Below are positions 13,801 to 25,800 of a DNA stretch of 64,000 nucleotides, in pieces. Source of the stretch: Acholoe squamosa (Eukaryota > Annelida > Polychaeta > Phyllodocida > Polynoidae); contig OX439050.1 in the NCBI GenBank assembly GCA_949317995.1, forward strand, positions 50,345,777-50,409,776, written 5' to 3'. The position numbers and the translations under genes were made by a program. The notes under the pieces were generated by a model, which had not been told where the DNA came from, ran no database searches, and worked only from the letters and a program-made list of their open reading frames with translations. Numbering within the stretch: position 1 is the first letter of the stretch; every line of letters begins with the position of its first letter.

Positions 13801-16800
13801 TAGCAGCTGACAGAGCCATATATTCAGCTTCACAAGTGGGTAATGCAACAGTCTGTTGCTTTCTACTTTTATACGAAATGAGTGGACCGTTGTTGGTCAC
13901 CTTGAATGCGTAAACAGTTATGCTCTTTCTGTCATCAGATGCTCCCCAATTGGCATCACAAAAGCCACTGAGTTCTGAATTGAGACATTTTACCTTTAAC
14001 ACAGGTATCACAATTGAACTTGTTCTTATCAGTGATTTTCATACCATCAACAACTGATTCGAGATTAATGCAATCTTTTACATTACAGTGACCAAGGATT
14101 TTATGCCACTCTTCCACTGTGTGGGATCGAACACTAGATTTACCAGTTTTGTTGAGAAAATACAATATACCGTGTTTCTCTATTTCAAACCGAGTACCGT
14201 CTGGAGTGTTTAATTCAGCCAAGTCAGGACTGAACTTAACACTCGCACCTTTTTCAGTTGCCGCTAGCACTGAAAACATATCCTGTTTATAGGATGGGAC
14301 ATAGAGGGCATTCTCCAAAAGAATGTACTGTGGCCTACCTTCACTGCCCTCAATTAGTACACTGGCTGTATCTTTACTTGTACGGCTGCCATTCAAATTA
14401 CAGTTTGATGGGTACAAATTTGGATTTTTCGGTAACAATATGGGTAGTTGCGCCACAATCAATCAACAAACTGTACAGGCTAGTAGGATTACAAACATCA
14501 GTATAATCTATGCTAACCTTGAACGCAAATGACTGCCCTTGTTTCGAAATATTGTTGCTGGCTACCTTAGCCGAGTATTTCTTTATACACTGATTTGTGT
14601 AATGAGTTTTGGTTTTACAGTTATTGCATCACTTGTTGTTACCCTGCTTTTTGTTTTTACACTTAAAAGATCTATGTCCTGGTTTTCCACATGCATAACA
14701 CATATAACAGGGTTTGCTGGGGCTGTCACTCTTCTCGGCATCTGACACAGTTTTCATCACATTTTCCTGTTTGGACTCTGTGTCACTCGACTGGCACTTT
14801 TCTATCTCCTCAAAATTTCTAAGTGCCACTTTAAAGTCACTGAACCTATGGTCATCCTTTTTGGTGATAACAGTTCCAAAAGTATTATAGTCAGCTGGAA
14901 GACCTTTTAGAACCATAGCAATAAGTAAACTGTCACTCACATCTTTCCCTGCTTCTTTCAGCGCATTTGAAGCGGTCTCGGCACAGATGACATAGTCGGT
15001 GATACACTCATCTGTACCTTTTCTCAGTGATGTCAGTTCAGTGTATAGGGAAATAACCCTGGGCTTACTTTTGCCTCTGTAGTGGTCTCTGAGAATTTTA
15101 AGAGCCTGTCTGTCATAATCCTTAGCATCTCTAGTGATAAGGAATAAGCTCCTGTCATCCAAAAACTGGACAATTTCTGCATAGGCCTCAGCCTTTTTGT
15201 CTGTAGCTGCTATACCATTGCCAGCAATAACTTCCAATAATTTCTGCTGTCTCATGAAGGCTAGGAATCTTCCTTCCCAAAGCTCACATTTGCCCTCATC
15301 TCCATCAAAATACAAGTGTCTGGGCCCATAACCTGTCAGGGTGGAAGCTGCCATCCTTGATGGAGGATTACTTTGGGGATTACTTAGAAAAAGGAAAATA
15401 TTCAACAACTCAATCCCTTTCTGCTTGCTTTTCATGACTTCATGAAGTTCCAGATGGTTCTGACCGGAAGTGCAGTTTTATTTTAGTTCACTTGAAATCT
15501 TGTTTTATTTACATTCTTCTACCACAGAGGGCAGCACCAGTAGCACTGTTCCTGAGCTCACATTGACGATTGTAAGGTTAGATTCTAACAGAGTGCACAT
15601 CTAATCACATCCAGAGTGCTGTGGACTCTGCATATATGGGTAATTGCACAGGGAGTGCTATACTCATAGGGGGTCCCCATTTCAAAATATGGTACTCATC
15701 ATGGGAAACAGGAATGTCATGTTCACTTTTGAATTTGAGCACTCTAACCTCACATAAGTGCAGGTCCTGACTAGGTGTGAGGTCATAAAGGTAGTTGACA
15801 TGTAAGAGCAGGTGCACTGAAACAATTAGGGTAAATGGAATATTATCTCCCTAATGCATACTAATAAGCAGTACTAACTATTATGGTTATTTTAAACGAT
15901 CTAGTATCTCCTTTGGAAATTCAACAAGGTCATTATAAGATATGTTCCCATAACTTCATGGGAAAGAAAAATCCTATTGGGCTGGTTCTCTACTTAAATG
16001 AATTCTTCTTTTCTTTAGGCTGTGAATCAGTAAATGATCTCTACTTGAACTATTTGTTGCTTTCCTTAGGCTAAGGATTAATTAATGATAAAGCCTAACA
16101 CCTTAGCATTCTTGGAGAAATTATTCCATTCACAGATGCAGCGGTTCACACTGGACACAAAGGCCACACTAGGTTGCGTCCAGGAGGTAATTTTGTACTT
16201 GTGTCTAGCCATTCTGCCCAATAATCAAACCTAGTTTGGCAATTGTGACCACTGCAGAAAGCTTGTAAAGGAGATGTGTCCAGAGAATCTTTTCAGTGCC
16301 CCAAGCACAGGCTAATGGGCTTTGTTGAGGCCTACAGATGGATTAAAACAGAATGATTGCTTGATTATTTCAATCTAGGTAAAGAATCATCAGCTCCAAA
16401 TACTCAGGAAGTGCATAGTAACATTCATCTATAAATTCACTTTGGTTGAATTGAAGTTACAACTTTTTTGAACTTGATCGAGACTTTTAAATAAATTCAC
16501 TCATGAAATAAGTGTCATGTGGGATCATTTTGATGTCTAGTTCACACAATATTTCAATTCTGTTATCATTTTTTTCACATTTATGTACCACTCACAGAGG
16601 TCTTACCTGTGTGCTAATTTCTTTACACCTTTTTACATTCCTTCATCCCCTATAGCTCATAAAGTCTAGCATTTTCCTGTCTTTTCCTCTAAAGTTTCTG
16701 ACTGCCTCCCACTTTAAACTCATTTTTATTCTACCTCCTTAGTATCTAACTATTGCTCTCAAGCAGGTCTGCATTCTCTCCTTGGCCCCCGCCCATTCCT

Positions 16801-19800
16801 TCTTTTTCAATCGTTTGCCCTTTTTTGTCACTTCTAGGGTCTTAAAATACCCATAGCTGGTCAGAAACCTTGCATTTCTGACCGTTGGTGGTCAGAAACT
16901 GCATTTCTGACTGTTTGTGGTCAGAAAGGTGACATCTCATTCTCTATGTGGAAAAATAAAGGCTTTGGTCTTACTGCTATTAATTGAATCCTTACAGTCT
17001 CTTACCTACTTGACTTTGCCGGCTTTTCTATTATTCATGTGTATATTTGATCCTTTTAACACCCTAAAAAACCTTTCTCAAAATGTGACCGGTCAGAAAG
17101 GTGACAAATGTCCGGTCAGAAAGGTGACATCTCACATTGTGAATGCAAAAATATAGACTTTGAACCTAGAGTTTCTACTTCAAACCTCACCATCTCTGTC
17201 ATCCCTTAAATTGACATCCTTCCTGTAACTCATGATCTTTAATTTCCTATTATATTTACAAAAAAAAAGGTCTTTCTCCAGGTTAAAAAGGTCACCTTTC
17301 TGACTGGTCAGAAAGGTGACATCTCACCCTCTATATGAAAAAAAAAAGATTTTGATTTGAGCCTACTGTCATTAATTTGATCCTTACCTTCTTTCCCTTC
17401 TTTACAATATCAGCATTTCTCTTATTCATGTTCTGCGATTTCCTCTCGATAATACCCAAAAAAACATTCCACAGATGAGAATGTTACCTTTCTGACCAGT
17501 CAGAAAGGTGGCACTTGTCACCTTTCTGACTGGCAACAAAACAGCCTTCAGAGAGAAAGGCAGAAAGAAGCTGAAAGAAAACTTTATGAGAGAAGGAGGA
17601 ATGGAACTTGTTCTTGTAGAAAAGGGAGGAAAATTAAAAATAATATTAGAATCTAAAGAAAACTGAGTCTTTTTCATGTTTTTGTGTCACCTTTCTGACC
17701 GGCATGTCACCTTTCTGACCGGCACTGGTCAGAAAGGTAAAAAGAAGATAAATAGTCAGGAGAAGGGACTCTGGCTAAAAGTTGAAAGAGAAAAGACAGG
17801 GGAGACATGTTCCTAGAGGGGTGGAGGAAAAGAAGGATTAAATAATATATGCCTTAGCACAGGAAGAAAGTGAAAAGTCATTGGTGAAAAAGAAGGGGAG
17901 ATGGGAAAGAGAACTGATTTTGGAACACTGACTGTATCAAGAAAAAAAGAAAGATAAGAAAAGTAAAGAAGATGAAAGGGCAGTTTTCATCTCTCTCTGT
18001 CACTTAGCATAAAAATTGGGAATTTTGTTGTTCTTTTAAGTAAAAAAACCTGTTGAGAGAGTCAGAAACGGCCAGAAACTGTAAGGAGGGAAGGAAGTCA
18101 ACAATACAACTGTTTTTTTCAGTTAAAATTGCATATCTAAAAAAGAAAAGAAAAAGACTACACCATACTACAGACATAGGGGTGAATGACTGCAATGTTC
18201 TTTTGTAAGATACACAAAAAAAGTGTTGTCACCTTTCTGACTGGTCAGAAAGGTGACATTGCACTGATTTCATGAGACACACTGATATAACTTCTTGTAC
18301 TACCTTCCTGGAAATAATCTATAGGGGCTCTCATTTCCTGTGGATATCTATATCGGTGTAAACAAAAAATCAATGAGAAAACTCTACCCCAGAGCACTTT
18401 GTTCATCAGACTTAATCAACTTCATCCTGTTTCAGAATTGTTCTATCAATGAAATGCATCAAGAAAACTGGGCATATGTTGGGATATCTATAGCTTATGG
18501 TGGCCAACTACCTAAATTCCCCTGCAACTATACAGGACCTGGAATCATTTAAATTCCTCTACGGAGATTTTAGCGATTTTTCTGAAAAAATATTTACAGT
18601 AGCTTTCACATGAGGCAACGTGGCAGCCATCTTGGATTTTCAAAGTAGTTTTATATGATGTTTAAGTCAGGAAATGCATATTTGAAAACATCTATGGCTG
18701 ATGGTGGCCGTCTTGGATTTTTTTTTGGAAAGCTCAAAATAGCTCAATTTAGTACATTTTTGTTTAGTGATGCATCCCAGAGTGGTTTCATACATATTTC
18801 AAGGCAGGAGAAGAATGTAAAAAATAAAATATCAATTAAAATTGATCTAATTAAATATTTTCCTACTTTTCCTATTTGGAGAGGGTGTCGAAGGGGGTTA
18901 TAGTACTCAAATTGAAAATTCATGTGATATTCTTGTTTCCCATTATGAGTACCATATTTTAGGATGGGGACTGCCTTCACAACTTTGATTTGACGAAATA
19001 GCTATAGTGACATACAGTGTAGACTTGATATGAAGTCACTAGACAGCAACTAATAGAGGCTACATGCAATGGTGCCCAGAATGACTATAAACATCATCTT
19101 AACCAGCGATCCTTCATGTTCATTTTGTGTTTCCAACTATATTCTACCATGACAGGTACTACGTTGGGATGTGTGGAGATGGTGCTAATGACTGTGGTGC
19201 CCTGAAAACTGCTCATGCTGGAATATCCCTGTCTGAGGCTGAGGCATCAGTTGCTTCCCCTTTCACATCCAAGGAGCCAAACATCAGCTGTGTGCCTACT
19301 GTCATAAGGTAGATTAACCCTAAGTATTATCAGTTTAATATCATGTCAACTGTGTCCACCACTTTTCAAAGAATCCAAGAACTTTTGTGTCTGCCACAGA
19401 TGGTTAAACTAATAAAAGAATAGAGGAAAAGAAGTATCAGTGTTGATGACAAACATGCTGTGTTTGCAACTTAGACCACACTGTTGACTTTATAAATTGG
19501 CACTTTATGGCAGATTTATGATTTATAGTAGCATTACACTTCAACCTCTTGGCTGTCTGTTTGCTCAGGGAGGGCCGAGCAGCACTGGTGACATCATTTG
19601 GCATCTTCAAGTACATGGCATGCTACAGTCTAACTCAGTTTGGCACTGTTTGTATCCTCTACTGGGTAGGTACTTCTTTTCGGAAGAGTTTCCTCTGTAT
19701 CAATATTTTCTGCTTATGGTTACAGCTGATGGCCAAGACATAAAATGGGCAATATTTGTGATGTTGAGTGTGAAGAGATTACTTCTATAACTTGTTAAAA

Positions 19801-22800
19801 TTGTTTCTTTGCAGATTAGTGCCAACATCACTGATTTCCAGTTTCTCTACATTGACCTGTTCTTGGTTACCAGTCTCTCAATCACGTGTAAGTAGAATAA
19901 AAGTCACATTGTTGTGACATAAGATTAATAACATGCTGATGAAGACATGAAATAGAGGTTGGAAGGTATTTATGCTTGATATGATATCCAGACTCTTCTC
20001 TTGATCATTTTCTATGTACATTTTGTATATTATTCTATAGTGGCATGTTTAGTGCTCAGCCACTAATAGATTTCAAAACTCCTGTACCCCTAGCCCATAT
20101 TTGAGACTGGTGCTTATCCAACCAGCACATCCACACGGGCCCCAGATTGGATTTCTGTGGGCCTTCTGGGCTAGCCCAGATGTGGGCTCAAGCTGGTTAT
20201 TGTCTGAACTGCCAGATAGGGCCCAGGTGGGCTCAGCCCAGAAACGTCTTTTTACTATAAGCGATGGCTGCTGTTTCCCTCAATTCATGACATTGGAAAT
20301 ATTCCTAAATTATATGTCTATCAATACCATTCTACTTGAGAATAAAAGAAATAGCATAAAAACCTATAATCTAGTTCATATTCTATATAAAGTATGCTAA
20401 AGGTCATCTGAAATATAATGAGGGCCTCTGGGGACTTGAACTATCAACCATTGCATATAGAATCCACTGCTGTTCCTACTGAGCTAAGTTGGCAGCTGAG
20501 ATAGTTGTAGCTAAAATGGTAGAGTGTTGCCAATGCAATGAGAGGAGGGGAACAGTAGCCATCTCTTAGAGTGGAAAGAGATTTCTGGTCTGAGCCCACT
20601 TGGGCCCCATCTGGCAGCTCAGACATTCACCAGCTTTATGTCTGGGCTAGCCCAGAAGGCCCACAGAAATAACACTTGGGGCCCTTGTGCACATGCTGGC
20701 TGGGTAGTCGAAAACTGTTTTTAGTGCTACAGATTAATTTGAATACCCCCTTACCCCCCATGCCTATTCAAGACGCTGGTACTTAAAAAATCCACTACGC
20801 TTACTGTTTTTGCTCATCTTTTCAGTTGGCTACACCCATGCATACCCACATCTGGTGGCTAAACCTCCCCCAGTGCGCCTCCTGTCCTTTGCACCCATCT
20901 TTTCCATTGTGGCACAGGTGGTTATCATCCTTGCAATTCAGGTCCTCACCGCACATTTTACCACCATGCAGCCTTGGTAAATATACTGCCTATATATTGA
21001 ACACTATCTGTTATATCCACTCTAACCAGAAAGACCCCCTTCTTTAATTTTGTCATACTATTTAATCTGCATCTCCATCTGCAGCCTATGACCCATCAGT
21101 AGTATATAGGGATAAACTCAGCGTATAGCTACAGCTACTGAAATCCGTTTGACCTACTTACAAACCGGAAGTGACCTAGTTTTGAAGTAGGTCACATGCC
21201 CAATGGCCCAATGGGCATGTGACCTACTTTCTTGAGCTCTGATTGGCTGAGAGATAATTCATGCTAATTTATGCAAAACATGACCTACCGTAAATTCTCT
21301 TGTATAAGCGGTGGAGAATCCAAATTGAAATAAGGCTTATAGGATTGACCCAAAGTCAGGGTGCTACCCTACCTTACCCTACCCTACCCTATTTTACCTT
21401 CCTACCTACCTACCCACCCCCCTGTTGTTAATAATGAATGCTCCCTAACATTTGTCTGCCATTTTGCACGCGCTAAGTCGATGACAACATAAGTCAAATG
21501 TTTCGCCATCCACCTAGTTTGCCTTTGGTTATTTATTTTTACGTTGTGGTGGGAGAATGTTATGATGTAGGTGCTATAAGTTCTCTAATCCATTTTGCAT
21601 ACGGCAATGTGTAAACTTTAGTTTGTGCTTGAGAGTCTTTAGAGGCACCATTTGATCTAATTTCACGATTTATATGGGTTCCATTGTTTAAGCTGTTCTG
21701 TGCACTGGCGACTTGTTCATGTAACCCCAGAGGGCTGTCTGTAACTCTTGCCCCCACTTATTTTGCTGCCAGTAAATCCAAGTGATGTGTCCTTAGGTGG
21801 ACATGTCCTTGTCACCACTGTCCAGCTGTTCACCTAGTGCTGCAGAGTTAGTAGGATCCTTTAACAGTTGGTTCAGAACCATGCCTGCTTCCAATAATGC
21901 CTGGTTTGTCTGGCTGCTTGATCTTTGGCCAGAAGGGATTATGTCCTGACCATTTTCAGGCACAGTGGGTCCCTGGCTAACTGTTAACCCACTAGTATCT
22001 TCAGTGAAGTGGGTGTTACCCAGTTGTCCCACTGCACACTTGAGGAGCATTGACTGTCCTAAAGTTATGTCCAGGGCTGCTACATCAGCAGGCAGGAGTG
22101 TAGTCAAAACCTGCTCAGAATCCAGGTCTTGCTTTCTCAGTAAATCCATGGACTTTTTTAATACCAACTTCTTTCCCCCAGTCAGTGAAATTGAAGGGGG
22201 CTTGCTCCCCTTCTTGGTTATCACCCCCTTGCTGACTCATGGTGAGGTGAGCTCCTCAAAGGTGCTTCTGCTGCTGCCGACGCGCGCTGGACACTGAGTG
22301 AGTGAGTGGGCCGTGTGAAAGTGCATGCCCTGCACCCAGGTTTTACCCCTTTCCCCTGTCCTCCACCCCAGAGAGGGGAGGGGCTGCAGTTAGGTTGTGT
22401 CACTTATTTAAACTCCCTGCTTTCTCCTTTACTCACCCTACCCAATTTCACCTACCTACCTACCTACTTTAGCCTAGTTTACCATTAAATCTTAGTTAGG
22501 TCCTTTACCCCAGTATGTATTATTACCCCCACTTAAACTGACCACCGAGTTGCCACTGTGAGCATTGATGGTGCAAGGTTCACTCACTGCTTCACTACCT
22601 CTGAGCTTATCCACTTCTCACAAAAGAGAAACAGAGGTTTTTATTTCAGACATAAGAGGTGGTGTAGAACAAGGTAAGCTGTTTCAACTGTGGGGGTATT
22701 GTCCTGAACATCATCCTTCAGACGCATTTATTCCTCCCAACTTAAATTTTAGAGAGTGTTTCCTTCAAAACAACACTGCACCTTTGGTAAAGAACGGCAA

Positions 22801-25800
22801 ACACTCCTTTTGTCCATCCATAAAAAAAACTGATCACAAAAAGTAAAAATTGGCAGCATGTTGAAAAATAGTAGTTTACACCCCACCCTGTTTGCATGCT
22901 ACACCACTGCCATTGCCATCTGTCCTCCAGCATCAAAAGACAAGTGTGGATTTCATCCTTACCTCTAGTCCCACTCATCATAACATTCTACCACCACAAC
23001 CCCCCACAACAACAACTACTGGACACTGGTCCGTGCTTGTATAATAAACAATGCTGTTTACATGTTACCAGCTGTTCAAGAACCATCTGTGCTACATGCT
23101 CCAAAAGATTAGCATGTTGAAAATCAGCATGGTGGAAATTCCTTCAAGATCAAGCAAAAGTTAGCTCCATTACACCTATAGCTTTCTACACTGCTCACTC
23201 ATATTAGGATTAATTTATAAACCTACTTCACTAGCTACACATCTAGGAACACAGTATAAACACCCAAAAGTGTAACACAAAACTGATATATACACACCAC
23301 AATGTCTCATTGTCTCTAATGGAGAATGTTTTCTTAATAGCCTTACCATAACCATAGCGTGCAGTACAGAGCCAACGTCATAATGTTGACATATACAGGG
23401 GGGGGGTCGCCATAGAGTTAACATAAGGGCAAAATATGCAGTGGGCGCCATAGACTTAACATTACATTAACTTAACATTGGTGAAAAAATGTTATGATTG
23501 AGTAGTCCTGAGTAAAGGAAGGAGGGGCGTTAAATCCAACGGCTAGCTTTGATCCTGGAACACAGGTACCATTGGGTGTGCTGCTGTCTTTTGATCTTTT
23601 GGAGCATGTAGCACAGATGGTCGTGAACAGCTGGTAACATGTAAACAGCATGTTTATTATACAAGCACGGACCAGTGTCCAGTGGTTGTTGTTGTTGTGG
23701 TGGGAGAATGTTATGATGAGTGGGACTAGAGGTAAGGATGAAATCCACACTTGTCTTCGACCCTGGAGGACAGATGGCAATGGCAGTGGTGTAGCATGCA
23801 AACAGGGTGGGGTGTAAACTACTAGTTTTCAACATGCTGTCAATTTTTACTTTTTGTGATCATTTTTTTTTATGGATGGACAAAAGGTGCAGTGTTGTTT
23901 TGAAGGAAACACTGTCTAAAATTTAAATTGGGAGAAATAAATGCGTCTAAAGGATAATATTCAGGACAATACCGCCACAGATGAAACAGCTTACCTTGTT
24001 CTTCACCACCCCTTATGTCTGAAATAAAAACCTCTGTTTCTCTTTTGTGAAAAGTGGATAAGCTCAGAGGTAGTGAAGCAGGAGTCATGATCAGCTGAGC
24101 AGTGAGTGAACCTTGCACCGTCAATGCTCACAGTGGCAACTCGGTGGTCAGTTTAACCCTTTAAGGGCAGAGCAAAAATGGTTGCCCTGGCCATGGGGAC
24201 GGCCTCTAAAAAAATTATAGTTTCTAGAGGACGAGCCTATTTTCAATTCCTATACAAATCCTATATAATGGGCGTCAACTATAGTCGATGCTAGGGCTAC
24301 CATGGTGTCGACTATAGTCAATGCTAGGCCTACCATGGTGTCGACTATAGTCGATGCTAGCCCTCAATGGGTTAAGTGTGGGTAATACATACTGGGAAAA
24401 AGGACCTAACTAAAATTTAAAGGTAAACTAGACTAAAGTAGGTAGGTAAAATAGGGTAGGGTGAGTAAAGGAGGAAGCAGGGAGTAAGGGACATCAAGTT
24501 GTTGATAAAGTTTAAATAAGTGACACAACCTAACTGCAGCCCCTCCCCTCTCTGGGGTGGAGAACAGGGGAAAGGGGTAAAACCCGGGTACAGGGGTGCA
24601 CTCTCCACTCACTCACTCAGTGTCCAGCGCGCGTCAGCAGCAGCAGCAACTTTGAGTAGCTCACCTCACCATGAGTCAGCAAGGGGATGATAACCAAGAA
24701 GGGGAGCAAGCCCCCTTCAATTTCACTGACTAGGGGAAAGAAGTTGGTTTTAAAAAAAGTCCATGGATTTACTGAGAAAGCAAGACCTGGATTCTGAACA
24801 GGTTTTGACTACACTACTGCCTGCTGATGTAGCAGCCCTGGACATAACTTTAGGACAGTCAATGCTCCTCAAGTGTGCACTGGGACAACTGGATAATACA
24901 CACTTCACTGAAGATACTAGTGGGTTAACAGTTAGCCAGGGACCCACTGTGCCTGAAAATGGTCAGGACATAATCCCTTCTGGCCAAAGATCAAGCAGTC
25001 AGGCATTATTGGAAGCAGGCATTGTTCTGAACCAACTGTTAAAGGATCCTACTAACGCTGCAGCACTAGGTGAACAGCTGGATAGTGGTGCCAAGGACAT
25101 GTCCACCTAAGGACACATCACTTGGATTTACTGGCAGCAAAACAAGTGGGGCACAGGGTTACAGACAGCCCTCTGGGGTTACATGAACAAGTCGCCAGTG
25201 GACAAAACAGCTAAAACATGGAACCCATATAAATCGTGAAATTAGATCAAATGGTGCCTCTAAGGACTCTCAAGCACAAACTAAAGTTTACACATCACCA
25301 TATGCAAAATAGATTAGGAAAAAGTGTTAACTTTTAGCACCTACATCATAACATTCTCCCACCACAACATAAAAATAAATAACCAAAGGTAAACTAGGTG
25401 GACAGCGAAACGTTTGACTTACGTTGTCATCGACATTGCACATGCACGCTAAATCCAAAATGGCTGACAAATGTTAGGGAGTGTTCATTATTAACAACAG
25501 GGGGGTGCCTAACCACAAGGGGGCTCCACTAAACCCAGCTATAAGTAGTTCCAGTAATATATAATAATGTATAACACGTGCACAACCCCTACCTACTTTA
25601 CTCCTACCTACCTACCCACACCCCCTGTTGTTAATAATGAACGCTCCCTAACATTCGTCCGCCATTTTGAATTTAACCTATCTCTACGCATGCGCAAAGT
25701 CGATGAGAACGTATGTCAAACGTCTGCTGTCCACCATTTTGAATTTAATCTATCTCTGCACATGCGTAAAGAGAAACCTACCGTAAATTCTCTTGTATAA

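Larger units (their letters stand above)
13115..15590 (-). mobile_element. Ty1/copia LTR retrotransposon, internally deleted
   Basis: Two 257-bp LTRs (13,115-13,371 and 15,334-15,590) start TGTCAGGG and end TAACA in plus orientation, flanked by the 5-bp duplication GAGTG (13,110-13,114 and 15,591-15,595). Gag, protease, the GAG-pre-integrase domain and the C-terminal RNase H remain. The integrase core and almost all of RT are gone. It lies antisense in intron 17 of the ATPase gene. Confidence 0.95.
15674..18970. repeat. inverted pair of about 75-bp repeats enclosing a motif cluster
   Basis: Left copy about 15,674-15,750 and right copy about 18,896-18,970 are inverse complements (shared: AAAATATGGTACTCAT, ATGGGAAACA). 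No target duplication was found and the pairs do not form clean termini, so this is either one old TIR element or two inverted copies of a repeat. 15.75-16.85 kb between them holds nothing recognisable. Confidence 0.6.

Noticed and set aside
16136-16186. Exon-like segment (ACAG before, GTAATT after)
   Set aside because: Encodes no part of the ATPase family and would interrupt the continuous exon 17-18 junction.
22565-22846. 93-aa frame in the left arm of the fold-back element
   Set aside because: The right arm copy has differences breaking the frame and no domain is recognisable.
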